DNA of 64,000 nt from assembly GCF_016916835.1 (NCBI RefSeq), contig NZ_JAFFIX010000020.1:62001-126000 (forward strand), read 5' to 3'. The translations under genes were made by a program, and so were the position numbers. This DNA is from Actinacidiphila bryophytorum. GTDB lineage: Bacteria > Actinomycetota > Actinomycetes > Streptomycetales > Streptomycetaceae. Of this stretch, positions 24,617-33,524 are shown in pieces. Positions within the stretch are counted from its first letter, which is position 1; every line of letters starts with the position of its first letter. The notes under the pieces were generated by a model. That model made no database searches and had not been told where the DNA came from. It was given only the letters and a program-made list of their open reading frames with translations.

Positions 24617-25744
24617 TCACGCGTCCTGTGCGTGGCGGTCGGTGACCAGGGTCATCTCCAGGTGCGCCAGCAGCTGCCTGCGGCCCTTGTCGTCGCCGAG
24701 GTCGCCGACGGCGTCCGGCAGTTCGAGCAGCCGGCTCAGCTCCGCGGCCAGGTCGCGGTCCGCGGTGCCGGTGGTCAGCGCCAGGTCCTCGTCGGCTGCG
24801 CCTGCCAGGTCGATGACGCGTACGACGATGTCGTCGCGCTGGAAGACGGTGCTGCGCACCAGCGACCCCGTCGGGTCGGCCGCCGCCAGCTCGTCGGACC
24901 TGGCCAGCACCCGGGCCGCCGCGGCGCCGCTGCCGCCCCGCACCGGGTAGTGCAGCGCGTACCGGCGCACCTGGCCGGTGCGGTCGGCCTCGGCCACCGC
25001 CTCGTGCACCGCCGGGAGCCCCGCCCTGGTGAAGAACGCCCGGGCCGCCTCCGGGTCGGTCAGGTCGCGCTCCTCCTCCAGGTACGGGTTGATGGCCTCC
25101 TCGACCGCGCGCACCTCGGGCTGCTGGGCCACGTGCCGCAGCGCCGCGACGAGGTTGCCGCTCACCTCGACCGCGCGGACCACCCGGTTGCCGTGCATGA
25201 ACAGCGAGGTCCTGCACAGCCGGGTGGCCGAGTCGACCCGCGCGGACGGCGAGGCGTAGTCGGCCAGCAGCTTGGCGACCTTGTCCTCGCTGCCGGGGCG
25301 GACGGTGAAGGTGATCGCGTGCCGGACGCGGCCGTCACCGGCCCGCTCGGGGCGCGGTGCCCGGGTGCCGGTGTGCCCGGCGACCGACGTCTCACGCAGC
25401 ACGTCGAAGCGCAGCGAGCGGGTGTCGTTGACGCAGGCGTGCATCGGCTTGACCATCTCGCGGTGCTCGGGGCTGTCCACCCACGCCAGGAAGGGCTCCG
25501 AGCTCTCCCACTCGCTGGTGATCAGCCACTGCGAGGGGTCCTCGATGGACTGGCACAGCTGGTCGCTGACGTGCCCGGGCACCGAGGCGACCTGGCTGCG
25601 CAGCAGTTCGTACGCGTCGAGGAAGCGCTGCTGCGCCCCCTTCTGGATGTCGAGCAGCAGCACCACGCGGAGCCGCGCGGGCTCGGTTTCCTGTGCGCCG
25701 GCCGCGGTGCCGGCCGTCCCCGGCTGTCCGGACAGGGTCGTCAT
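24617..25744 (-). CDS. whiE-ORFI: SchA/CurD-like protein of spore-pigment cluster (whiE ORFI-like)
   Basis: 375 residues from ATG 25744 (GGAG about 10 nt upstream). First gene of the operon, as ORFI is in whiE. It contains repeated ferredoxin-like/ABM-like modules: RLRVVLLLDIQKGAQQRFLDAYELL with DPSQWLITSEWESSEPFLAWV (about 24-95), then a second at about 140-220 (HAITFTVRPGSEDKVAKLL). The C-terminal domain is specific to SchA/CurD. The function of this family is still open, though antibiotic biosynthesis monooxygenase-like folds suggest oxidation. Separated by 80 bp from the cupin gene. Confidence 0.85.
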   Translation of the reverse strand: MTTLSGQPGTAGTAAGAQETEPARLRVVLLLDIQKGAQQRFLDAYELLRSQVASVPGHVSDQLCQSIEDPSQWLITSEWESSEPFLAWVDSPEHREMVKPMHACVNDTRSLRFDVLRETSVAGHTGTRAPRPERAGDGRVRHAITFTVRPGSEDKVAKLLADYASPSARVDSATRLCRTSLFMHGNRVVRAVEVSGNLVAALRHVAQQPEVRAVEEAINPYLEEERDLTDPEAARAFFTRAGLPAVHEAVAEADRTGQVRRYALHYPVRGGSGAAAARVLARSDELAAADPTGSLVRSTVFQRDDIVVRVIDLAGAADEDLALTTGTADRDLAAELSRLLELPDAVGDLGDDKGRRQLLAHLEMTLVTDRHAQDA

Positions 25745-25982
25745 CTTCCACTTCTCCCTCTGCTGGTGATCGCCCGGTCCGCACCCGTGTGCGTTTCCGG
25801 TGCCCTGAGCCCGATCGTGCTTCGATCCCACCAACGCCGCGAGATCTGCGGTCCATGCGGGCGAATGCGCCGCCAGGACACCGCCGCGCGGCGCCGACCG
25901 GGCATGGAGAGAGCGGGACCGGACGACGGTGTTCCGGACCCCGGCGCCGCGCCTCGTGTGCCCGTACAGGCTGGAGCAACAG
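25745..25982. promoter_or_regulatory. Divergent control region of spore-pigment locus
   Basis: 238 bp between ORFI-like and ORFVIII-like starts, corresponding to the divergent whiE promoters that depend on sporulation regulators in S. coelicolor. I see GGAG at 25972-25975 for the hydroxylase, but no convincing -35/-10 or operator repeat. Late-sporulation sigma promoters are hard to recognise by eye. Confidence 0.5.
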
Positions 25983-27773
25983 ATGCAACCGACGTCAGAC
26001 GACCGGGTACCGGTCCTCATCACCGGCGGATCCCTGGTGGGGCTGTCGACCTCCCTCTTCCTCGGCCGGCTCGGCGTGGACCACCTGCTGGTCGAGAAGC
26101 ACGCCGCGACCTCGCACCACCCGCGCGGCCGCGGCAACAACGTGCGCACCATGGAGCTGTTCAGGACCGCGGGCATCGAGCCGGCGATCCGCTCCGCCGC
26201 CTCCGTGCTGTCCCGCAACCACGGCATCCTGCAGGCCGAGTCGCTGACCGGCGACAACCAGCGCTGGCTCTTCCGGGAGATCGACCCGGGCGGCGGACTC
26301 GCCGCGTTCAGCCCGTCCGGCTGGTGCCTGTGCAGCCAGAACGACCTGGAGCCGGTCCTGCTCAAGGAGGCCCGCGCGCTGGGCGGCGACATCCGCTTCG
26401 GTGTCGAACTGCGGTCGTTCGAGCAGGACTCGGACGGTGTGACCGCGGAACTGCTGTACCGCGAGACCGGCGAGACCCGCACGGTCCGGGCCGGCTACCT
26501 GGTCGCCGCTGACGGGCCGCGCAGCCCGGTGCGCGAGCGGCTCGGCATCGGCCAGACCGGCGCCGGCGAGCTCTTCCACAACGTCAGCGTCACCTTCCGG
26601 GCCAAGCGCCTCGCCGAGGTCGTCGGCGACCGGCACTTCATCGCCTGCTACCTGACCAACCCGGACGCCGACGGGGCGCTGCTGCCGGTCGACAACGAGG
26701 CCGAGTGGGTCTTCCACCTGCCCTGGCACCCCGAGCGCGGCGAGCAGCTCGACGCCTTCACCGACGAGCGGTGCGCGGCGCACATCCGCACCGCGGTCGG
26801 CGTGCCGGGCCTGGAGGTCGAGATCACCGGAAAGGCCCCCTGGCACGCGGCCGAAAGAGTGGCGGAGCGCTACTCGCAGGGCAGGGTGCTGCTGGCCGGC
26901 GACTCCGCCCACGAGATGTCGCCGACGGGTGCCTTCGGCTCCAACACCGGCATCCAGGACGCCCACAACCTGGCCTGGAAGCTCGCCGCCGTCCTCGGCG
27001 GCTGGGCGGGTCCCGGCCTGCTGGAGACCTACGGCGCCGAGCGGCGGCCGGTCGCGGTGGCCACCAGCGCCCGCGCCTCCGAGCGCTCGGCCGAGCACAG
27101 CCACCCGGGTTACGACGCCGCCCCGGCCGGCGGCAACCGGCAGAGCGGGGTGCTGACCGTGGCGCTGGGCTACCGCTACCCGGCGGGCGCCGTCGTCGGC
27201 GTCGACCCCGACCGCCCGGTCGTCCCGACGCCGCCGCCCGGCCCCGGCGGCACGGGCGGCCCCGTCGTCCCCACCGTCCCGGACCGGGACGGCGCCCCCG
27301 CCGCCCCGCAGCCCGGCGGCCCCGCCGTTCCCGTGCACCCCGAGGCCCGGCCGGCCGGCCGGCCCCCCGCGGGCCGCGGGCCGCGGCTGTGGGTGGGGGA
27401 GCCCGGGACCCGGGCGCCGCACATGTGGGTCACCCGGGAGGGTGAGAAGGTCTCCACGCTCGACCTGTACGAGCGGGTGCCGGTGCTGCTGACCCGCGCG
27501 GGGAGCACGGCCGGGGCTGCCTGGCACAGCGCGGCGGCCCGCGTCGGCGACGACCTCGGCGTACCGCTGGAGCGCTACCGGGTCGGCGCGGGGCAGGACG
27601 CCGACCTGGTGACCGAGCCCGGCGAGGACTTCTCCGCGGCGCACGGCACCGGCGAGGACGGCGCGCTGCTCGTACGCCCCGACGGCTTCGTGGCCTGGCG
27701 CGCCACCGCGGGCTGCGCCGACCCCGCGGCGGAACTGTCCGCGGTGCTGCGCCAGGTGCTCAGCCTGGACTGA
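25983..27773 (+). CDS. whiE-ORFVIII: FAD-dependent polyketide hydroxylase (whiE ORFVIII-like)
   Basis: 596 residues from ATG 25983 (CTGGAG 9 nt upstream); an earlier in-frame start lacks a ribosome site. FAD site PVLITGGSLVGLSTSLFLGR (a GxGxxG variant), DG motif LVAADGPRSPVRERLGI, and GD motif VLLAGDSAHEMSPTGAFGSN are as in aromatic polyketide hydroxylases. The C-terminal thioredoxin-like domain is present (about 475-596). Between them residues about 410-470 form a Pro/Gly/Ala-rich insertion. Divergent from the PKS operon, exactly as in whiE. Expected to hydroxylate the cyclised pigment late in sporulation. Confidence 0.9.
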   Translation: MQPTSDDRVPVLITGGSLVGLSTSLFLGRLGVDHLLVEKHAATSHHPRGRGNNVRTMELFRTAGIEPAIRSAASVLSRNHGILQAESLTGDNQRWLFREIDPGGGLAAFSPSGWCLCSQNDLEPVLLKEARALGGDIRFGVELRSFEQDSDGVTAELLYRETGETRTVRAGYLVAADGPRSPVRERLGIGQTGAGELFHNVSVTFRAKRLAEVVGDRHFIACYLTNPDADGALLPVDNEAEWVFHLPWHPERGEQLDAFTDERCAAHIRTAVGVPGLEVEITGKAPWHAAERVAERYSQGRVLLAGDSAHEMSPTGAFGSNTGIQDAHNLAWKLAAVLGGWAGPGLLETYGAERRPVAVATSARASERSAEHSHPGYDAAPAGGNRQSGVLTVALGYRYPAGAVVGVDPDRPVVPTPPPGPGGTGGPVVPTVPDRDGAPAAPQPGGPAVPVHPEARPAGRPPAGRGPRLWVGEPGTRAPHMWVTREGEKVSTLDLYERVPVLLTRAGSTAGAAWHSAAARVGDDLGVPLERYRVGAGQDADLVTEPGEDFSAAHGTGEDGALLVRPDGFVAWRATAGCADPAAELSAVLRQVLSLD

Positions 27774-27792
27774 CCCGGCGGGCGGCATGCGG

Positions 27793-27837
27793 ACGCGGCG
27801 ACGGCCGCCGGTCGAGCACCGGCGGCCGTCGCCGCGT
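27793..27837. terminator. Bidirectional terminator after hydroxylase gene
   Basis: 20-bp perfect stem (27793-27812 with 27818-27837), loop cgagc, between the convergent hydroxylase and beta-xylosidase genes. Confidence 0.85.
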
Positions 27838-27844
27838 TCCTCGC

Positions 27845-27901
27845 GTGCGGGCGGCCCCCCCTCCGGGCCGCCCGTGCGGGCGGCCCCCCTCCGGGCCGCC
27901 C
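27845..27901. repeat. Tandem duplicated GC hairpin
   Basis: Two near-identical units (27845-27873, 29 bp; 27874-27901, 28 bp), each containing gtgcgggcggccccc and ccgggccgccc that fold as a hairpin. They lie right after the main terminator and before the stop of the GH3 gene. The units differ by one C. Confidence 0.75.
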
Positions 27902-27910
27902 GCTGCCTTG

Positions 27911-30298
27911 TCACGCCACCGGCAGCGGCTCCGGGGAGGTGCTGAAGGCCGCGTGCAGTCGGCGCGTGTGATCCAGCTCGCGCACCTGTCCGGTCAGCGT
28001 GGCCGCGACGGTCAGCCGCAGGTCCGTGGACGACGCGCCGAGCCGCAGCTCCAGCTCGCCGGGCTCCACGATGCGCCGGCCGCCGCGCCCGGTGAAGGAC
28101 GCCAGGTCGGCCGGCACGGTGACCTCGACCCGGGTGGCCTGCCCCGGCTCCAGGTCCACCCGGCGGTAGCCGATGAGCCGCTGCACCGGCTGCACCACGG
28201 AGGCGACCGGGTCGTGCAGGTACAGCTGCACCAGCTCGGTGCCCGCGCGCTCACCGGTGTTGCGGACGGTGAAGGACAGACGTATCTCGCCGTCCGTGCC
28301 GGCCTGCAGGTCCGGCACGTCCAGGTCCGTCCACTGGAAGGTGGTGTACGTCAGACCGTGGCCGAAGCCGAACGCCGGCGTCGGGTCGATGTTGGACGAC
28401 TCGCCGGCCTGGCCGAGCTTGGCCGCCAGATACGTGGTCGGCTGGGTGCCGGCCTGCCGCGGGATGCTGACCGGGAGGCGGCCCGAGGGCGCCACCCGGC
28501 CCGACAGCACACCGGCGACGGCGCCGGTGCCCTCCTCGCCGGGGAAGAACGTCTGCACGATCGCCGCGGCCTCGGACACCGCACGGCCGAGCACGTAGGG
28601 GCGTCCAGCCAGCAGCGTGACGACCACCGGGGTGCCGGCGTCGAGCAGGGAGTCGAGCAGCTGCTGCTGGACACCGGGCAGCCTGAGGGTCTCGGCGTCG
28701 CAGCCCTCACCGCTGGTGCCGCGGCCGAACAGGCCCGCCCGGTCACCCAGGGCGAGGACAACGATGTCCGCGTCGGCGGCCAGCTGCAGGGCCTCGGCGA
28801 AGCCCTCGGTGCTGTCGGTGTCGATCCCGCAGCCCGCGGCCGTGACGATCTCGCTGCCGGGGAACTCCGCGGCCAGCGCCTCGCGCAGCGTGGGCAGCTC
28901 GATGCCGAGCGGCACCTCCGGGTGCTGACTGCCGACGTGCACGGGGAAGGAGTAGCAGCCGAGCACCGCGGTGGGGACCTCGGCGTTGGGGCCGATGACC
29001 GCGATCCTGGCCGGGCGCTCCAGCGGCAGGGTGCCGTCGTTGCGCAGCAGCACCACGCTCTGCTCGGCGATCTGCCGGGCGACCGCGCGGTTCTGCGCCG
29101 AGTCGAGGTCCACGATGCCGCGCAGCGCGGCGGTGTCGTCGAGGTCGGCGTCCGCCAGGGCCTCGGGCACCGGGTCCCAGTCCGGGTCGAGCAGCCCGAG
29201 CTGCACTTTCTGGACCAGCACGCGGCGCAGCGCACGGTCGACGTGCGACTCGGAGACCTGGCCGTCGGCGAGCGCCTTGAGCAGCGGTTCGCCGAACGCC
29301 TTCACGGTGGGCAGCTCGATGTCGACGCCCGCGGCCAGTGCGGCGCCCGCCGCCTCGCCGAGGGTGCCGGCCACACCGTGCAGGGTCTTGAGGAAGGCGA
29401 CGCCGAAGTAGTCGGCGACGACCGTCCCGGTGAAGCCCCAGGTGTCGCGCAGCAGCCCGGTCAGCAGCTCCTCGTCGGCGGCCGACGGGATGCCGTCGGT
29501 GTCGGTGTAGGCGTGCATGACCGAGCGGACGCCGCTCTCGCGCAGCGCCATCTCGAACGGCGCCAGCATCACGTCGGCCCGCTCCCTGGTGCCCATGCCG
29601 ACCGGCGCGAGGTTGCGGCCCGCGCGGGAGGCGGAGTAGCCCACGAAGTGCTTGAGCGTCGCGACGATGCCGGCCGACTCCAGGCCCTGGACGTAGGCGG
29701 TGCCGACCGTGCCGATGAGATACGGGTCCTCGCCGATGGTCTCCTCGACCCGCCCCCAGCGGGCGTCGCGCACGACGTCGAGTACCGGGGCCAGGCCCTG
29801 GTGCACGCCGACCGCGCGCATGTCGCGCCCGATCCTGGCCGCCATGGTGCGGACCAGCTCGGGGTCGAAGGCGGCACCCCACGACAGCGGCACGGGGTAG
29901 GCGGTGGCGCCCCAGGTCGCGAAGCCGGCCAGGCACTCCTCGTGCGCGACGGCCGGAATGCCGAAACGGTTCGCCGCTGCGATACGGCGCTGGGTGCGCA
30001 GCAGGGACAGCGCGCCGAGCGCCGGGTCGACGGGCGCGGTGCCGTACGACCTGGTCAGCTGGCCGAGACCCTGCGGCAGCAGGCTCTCGAGGGTGACCGG
30101 TTCCTCCATCTCGTGCTGGTACGGGGCGACCTCGCCGCCTTCGTCGGATGCACCCACCCAGATGCCGAACAGCTGCGCGACCTTTTCCGGCAGGGTCATC
30201 GCCGCGATCAGCGCATCGGCCCGGTCTTCCGGGGCGAGGGAGGTGTTCCTCCACGGGGGAGTAGCGGACTTGTTGTCTTCGGCCACGGTGCCGGTCAC
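27911..30298 (-). CDS. bxlA: GH3 beta-xylosidase (BxlA-like)
   Basis: 795 residues from GTG 30298, which overlaps the permease stop as GTGA; the GGAGG is close (3 nt), so GTG 30286 is an alternative. No signal peptide, so intracellular. GH3 N-domain with LKHFVGYSASRAGRN and the nucleophile Asp296 in GTVVADYFGV (SDW-like site); GH3 C-domain; fibronectin III-like end (RAGTELVQLYLHDPVASVV). Last gene of an ABC-importer operon whose order (binding protein, two permeases, GH3) is that of bxlEFGA, where it hydrolyses xylobiose and longer xylo-oligosaccharides. Beta-glucosidase activity cannot be excluded. Confidence 0.82.
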   Translation of the reverse strand: MTGTVAEDNKSATPPWRNTSLAPEDRADALIAAMTLPEKVAQLFGIWVGASDEGGEVAPYQHEMEEPVTLESLLPQGLGQLTRSYGTAPVDPALGALSLLRTQRRIAAANRFGIPAVAHEECLAGFATWGATAYPVPLSWGAAFDPELVRTMAARIGRDMRAVGVHQGLAPVLDVVRDARWGRVEETIGEDPYLIGTVGTAYVQGLESAGIVATLKHFVGYSASRAGRNLAPVGMGTRERADVMLAPFEMALRESGVRSVMHAYTDTDGIPSAADEELLTGLLRDTWGFTGTVVADYFGVAFLKTLHGVAGTLGEAAGAALAAGVDIELPTVKAFGEPLLKALADGQVSESHVDRALRRVLVQKVQLGLLDPDWDPVPEALADADLDDTAALRGIVDLDSAQNRAVARQIAEQSVVLLRNDGTLPLERPARIAVIGPNAEVPTAVLGCYSFPVHVGSQHPEVPLGIELPTLREALAAEFPGSEIVTAAGCGIDTDSTEGFAEALQLAADADIVVLALGDRAGLFGRGTSGEGCDAETLRLPGVQQQLLDSLLDAGTPVVVTLLAGRPYVLGRAVSEAAAIVQTFFPGEEGTGAVAGVLSGRVAPSGRLPVSIPRQAGTQPTTYLAAKLGQAGESSNIDPTPAFGFGHGLTYTTFQWTDLDVPDLQAGTDGEIRLSFTVRNTGERAGTELVQLYLHDPVASVVQPVQRLIGYRRVDLEPGQATRVEVTVPADLASFTGRGGRRIVEPGELELRLGASSTDLRLTVAATLTGQVRELDHTRRLHAAFSTSPEPLPVA

Positions 30299-31113
30299 TT
30301 TCCTCCGACGCCCATGAGTCCCTGGACCAGGGCACGGCGGGCGAACAGGTAGACGATGAAGATGGGCAGCATCGACAGCACGACCGCGGCCAGCAGGCCG
30401 GGGACGTCGATGCCGTGCTCGGTCTGGAAGTTGAAGAGGCCGAGGGTGATGACCTTCGACGAGTCGGACTGGGTCAGGACCAGCGGGAAGAGGAAGCCGT
30501 TCCACGCCTGGAGGGCGGAGAAGACCACGATCGTGGACAGGCCGCCCTTGGACAGCGGCACCACCAACTGGAAGAACGTGCGCATCGGCGTGGCGCCGTC
30601 CATGGCCATGGCCTCGTACAGCTCGGAGTTGATCTCCCGCATCACACCGGTGAGGACCAGTGCGCAGACCGGCAGCGAGAACGCCGCGGTCGGCAGGATG
30701 ACGCCGATGAGGTTGTCGTACAGACCGGCCTTGGTGATGAGGTAGAACATCGGCACGATCACCGCCTGCGACGGGATCGCGAGGCCCAGCAGGAACAGCC
30801 GGAAGACACCGGTGGTGGTCCTGCCCTGGTTGCGCACGATCGCGTACGACAGCGGCGGGATCAGCAGCAGCACGATGGCCACCACGGCCAACGTGACCAG
30901 GAGGGTGTTCAGGAAGTAGTGCCCGAACCCGTTGGAGAAGTCCTGGGTGTAGTTGGACAGCGTGAAGTGCTTCGGCCATGACAGCGGACCGTTGGACGAG
31001 TAGTCCGGGCGGCTCTGCAGGGTCGCCGCGAGCATGACGTACAGCGGCAGGCCGATCAGGACCAGCCAGACGAGTGAGCCGAAACCGGCCAGGTAATTGG
31101 GACGGCGCTTCAT
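30295..31113 (-). CDS. bxlG: ABC sugar permease (MalG type, BxlG-like)
   Basis: 272 residues, six membrane segments. The EAA loop reads EAMAMDGATPMRTFFQLVVPLSKGG, the contact with the ATPase. Start ATG 31113 shares one base with the stop of the previous permease gene (TGATG). No ATPase gene is in the operon, as usual in Streptomyces, where MsiK serves many such importers. Confidence 0.86.
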   Translation of the reverse strand: MKRRPNYLAGFGSLVWLVLIGLPLYVMLAATLQSRPDYSSNGPLSWPKHFTLSNYTQDFSNGFGHYFLNTLLVTLAVVAIVLLLIPPLSYAIVRNQGRTTTGVFRLFLLGLAIPSQAVIVPMFYLITKAGLYDNLIGVILPTAAFSLPVCALVLTGVMREINSELYEAMAMDGATPMRTFFQLVVPLSKGGLSTIVVFSALQAWNGFLFPLVLTQSDSSKVITLGLFNFQTEHGIDVPGLLAAVVLSMLPIFIVYLFARRALVQGLMGVGGK

Positions 31114-32069
31114 CACAGTCCCTCCGACGAGCTGCGCATCTTGTCGTATCCGGAGAACTTGACGATGACGAGCGAGATGATCGTGGCGATGACCACCAGG
31201 ATCAGGGCGATGGCCGAGGCGTAGCCGAACTGGAAGTCCTTGAAGCCCTTGACGTACGAGTAGTACGGCGTGGTCGTCGTGTCGGTGCCGGGGCCGCCCT
31301 GGGTCAGGATCAGCACCGTGTCGAACACGGTCATGCCGCCGACCACCATGAGAATCATCGAGGTGACCATGGTGGTGCGCAGCTGCGGCAGGGTGATGGA
31401 CCAGAACTGCCGGATGCGGCCGGCACCGTCGATCGCCGCGGCCTGGTAGAGCACCTGCGGGATGGCGCGGGTGGCGCCCTGGTAGATCAGGGTGTGGAAC
31501 GGCGTGTACTGCCATGCGCCGACGAAGATCAGCACCCCGATGGCCGTGCTCTGGTGACCGAACAGGTTGCCGTCGCCGAACAGCCACCGGGCCTGGGACG
31601 GCACGCCGAAGTTCGGGTCGAGCAGTGCCCGCCACAGGATGGAGATGGCGGTCGCCGACAGCAGCAGCGGGACGAAGTAGATCGCGGACAGGACCGCCCG
31701 GTTGCGCTGCTTTCCGGCCGCCCACACGCCCAGCAGGATGCTCAGGGGCGTCTGGACCACGACGCCGAGCACCGTGGTGAGCAGCGTGAGCCAGATGCTC
31801 TGGAGCATGACGTGGTCGTGGACCAGCGTCTTCCAGTTGTCCACGCCGGTGAAGGAGAGCGCATCGACGCCGTCCCACTCGGCGAAGGACAGCACCGCGA
31901 CCATGATCAGCGGCAGGACGGCGAAAAGAGTGAAGAACAGGGTGGCGGGCGCCGCCCAGGCAAAGCCTGGGCGGGCCACGGAGGCGCCGGACCTGCGGCC
32001 CGGCCAGCGGGCGCCGGCCCGGAGTGCGGGCCGGCGCTTCCCCACCCTGGATGAATCAGTGGTGGTCAT
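31113..32069 (-). CDS. bxlF: ABC sugar permease (MalF type, BxlF-like)
   Basis: 318 residues from ATG 32069. A basic N-terminal stretch, then six membrane segments. EAA loop QAAAIDGAGRIRQFWSITLPQL is in place. Spaced 14 bp from the binding-protein gene and coupled to the next permease. Probable substrate xylobiose or related oligosaccharides by operon type. Confidence 0.86.
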   Translation of the reverse strand: MTTTDSSRVGKRRPALRAGARWPGRRSGASVARPGFAWAAPATLFFTLFAVLPLIMVAVLSFAEWDGVDALSFTGVDNWKTLVHDHVMLQSIWLTLLTTVLGVVVQTPLSILLGVWAAGKQRNRAVLSAIYFVPLLLSATAISILWRALLDPNFGVPSQARWLFGDGNLFGHQSTAIGVLIFVGAWQYTPFHTLIYQGATRAIPQVLYQAAAIDGAGRIRQFWSITLPQLRTTMVTSMILMVVGGMTVFDTVLILTQGGPGTDTTTTPYYSYVKGFKDFQFGYASAIALILVVIATIISLVIVKFSGYDKMRSSSEGL

Positions 32070-32083
32070 TTCTGGATCCCGGT

Positions 32084-33382
32084 TCAGGATGTGGGCAGGG
32101 CCTGCATCGCCTTGATGAAGCCGTCGGCGTCGATCTTGCCGTCGAAGAACTGCTGTACCGCGGTGTGCATCGCGTTGCTGGCCGACTGCGGGTAGGCCTG
32201 GTCCCACGAGAGCTGGAACGAGGGAGCGCTCTTGACCAGGTCGTACTGGAACTTCGCGTAGTCCGGGATGGCCGCGGTGTCCAGGAAGTTCACCGTGTTG
32301 GTGGTGGTCGGCAGGTTGCCGATCGCCATGTGCGCCTTCACGAACTCGTCGCTGTACTGCAGCTTCAGGAACTGTGCGATGGCGTCGGCGTACTTGGTCT
32401 TCTTCAGGACCGAGTAGTAGTTGTTGGTGTTGCCGACGATGTCCGTCGGGTCACCCTTGCCGCCGTCGACGGTCGGGAAGGAGCTGTAGCCCAGACCGCT
32501 CTTGGCGAAGTCGGGGTTGTCCTGCTGCTGCTGGGAGTAGTACCAGGAGCCCATCAGCTCGAACGCGGCCTTGCTCTGCGCGACCAGCGCCACGGAACCG
32601 CCGTCGGTGTACTTGACGGAGTCGTAGTTGGTGCCGAAGGCGCCGGCGTCGATCAGTTCCTTGAGCTTCGCCAGTGCGGCGCGGCTGTCGGCGCTGTCCC
32701 ATGCGGACTTGTCGCCGCCCATGGCCTTCTCGAACAGGCCAGGGCCCGCGATGCGGTCGTACATGTACTCGTACCACATCAGGGTCGGCCACTGGTCGCC
32801 GCCGCCAAGCGCGATCGGGGTGACGTGCTTGGCCTTGAGGACCTTCACCGCGTTGAGCAGGTCGTCCCAGGTCTTGGGGGCGGTGAGGCCGTTGTCGGCC
32901 AGGACCTTCTTGTTGTTGAAGAGCATGACCGGCTGGGTGCCGCGCATCGGGATGCCGTACGACTTGCCGTCCACGACCGCGCCGTTGAAGACCGAGGGCA
33001 GGAAGTTGGACTTCAGCCCCGGGTCCTTGGCGATCATGTCGTCGAGCGGGAGGAGGAGACCGGCCTTGACGAAGGGCGCGATGCTGCCGCCGCCCCAGTT
33101 GAAGAAGACGTCCGGGGCCTGCTTGGTGTTGATGAGCGTCTGCAGCTTGGTCTGGTAGTCGGCCCCAGGGATGGTCTGGAGCTTCGCCTTGACCTTCGAC
33201 GTCTTGTTGAACGTGTCGATGATCTGCTTTTCGACCTTGTTGCTCGCGTCGCCGTACACGAGAACCGTGAAGCTGCCAGAGCCACTGCTGCTGGAGCTGC
33301 CGCCGCCGCAAGCGGCCAGCGTCAGCCCGAGGGCGAGCACCACACTGCCGGCCACGGCACGGGGAAGCCATCTCTTCTTCAT
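32084..33382 (-). CDS. bxlE: ABC sugar-binding lipoprotein (BxlE-like)
   Basis: 432 residues from ATG 33382 with GAAAGG upstream. Lipoprotein signal with lipobox LTLAACGG, a Ser/Gly spacer, then the family 1 solute-binding fold (SFTVLVYGDASNKVEKQIIDTFNK). First gene of the operon, so the promoter and operator lie just upstream at about 33.4 kb. Homology pattern and operon order suggest xylobiose/xylotriose binding. Confidence 0.85.
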   Translation of the reverse strand: MKKRWLPRAVAGSVVLALGLTLAACGGGSSSSSGSGSFTVLVYGDASNKVEKQIIDTFNKTSKVKAKLQTIPGADYQTKLQTLINTKQAPDVFFNWGGGSIAPFVKAGLLLPLDDMIAKDPGLKSNFLPSVFNGAVVDGKSYGIPMRGTQPVMLFNNKKVLADNGLTAPKTWDDLLNAVKVLKAKHVTPIALGGGDQWPTLMWYEYMYDRIAGPGLFEKAMGGDKSAWDSADSRAALAKLKELIDAGAFGTNYDSVKYTDGGSVALVAQSKAAFELMGSWYYSQQQQDNPDFAKSGLGYSSFPTVDGGKGDPTDIVGNTNNYYSVLKKTKYADAIAQFLKLQYSDEFVKAHMAIGNLPTTTNTVNFLDTAAIPDYAKFQYDLVKSAPSFQLSWDQAYPQSASNAMHTAVQQFFDGKIDADGFIKAMQALPTS

Positions 33383-33394
33383 CGTCCAGCCTTT

Positions 33395-33406
33395 CGAAAT
33401 ATTTCG
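33395..33406. promoter_or_regulatory. BxlR-type operator CGAAATATTTCG
   Basis: Perfect 12-bp palindrome with CGAA and TTCG arms, 13 bp upstream of the bxlE-like start. BxlR of Streptomyces is known to bind CGAA/TTCG inverted repeats in front of bxlE. Additional ccgaaaa (33416-33422) and tacgaaag (33454-33461) half-sites lie further upstream between the divergent genes. Confidence 0.7.
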
Positions 33407-33524
33407 GCACCGTCGCCGAAAATTGCTGCGCGGTGTGACGCTAAGGTGCACGTACGAAAGGGTCAACCCTCGGGCTGTGGGTTATCAAAGCGTTACGCGG
33501 AGATGTGCCGTACGCTGCGCTCTT

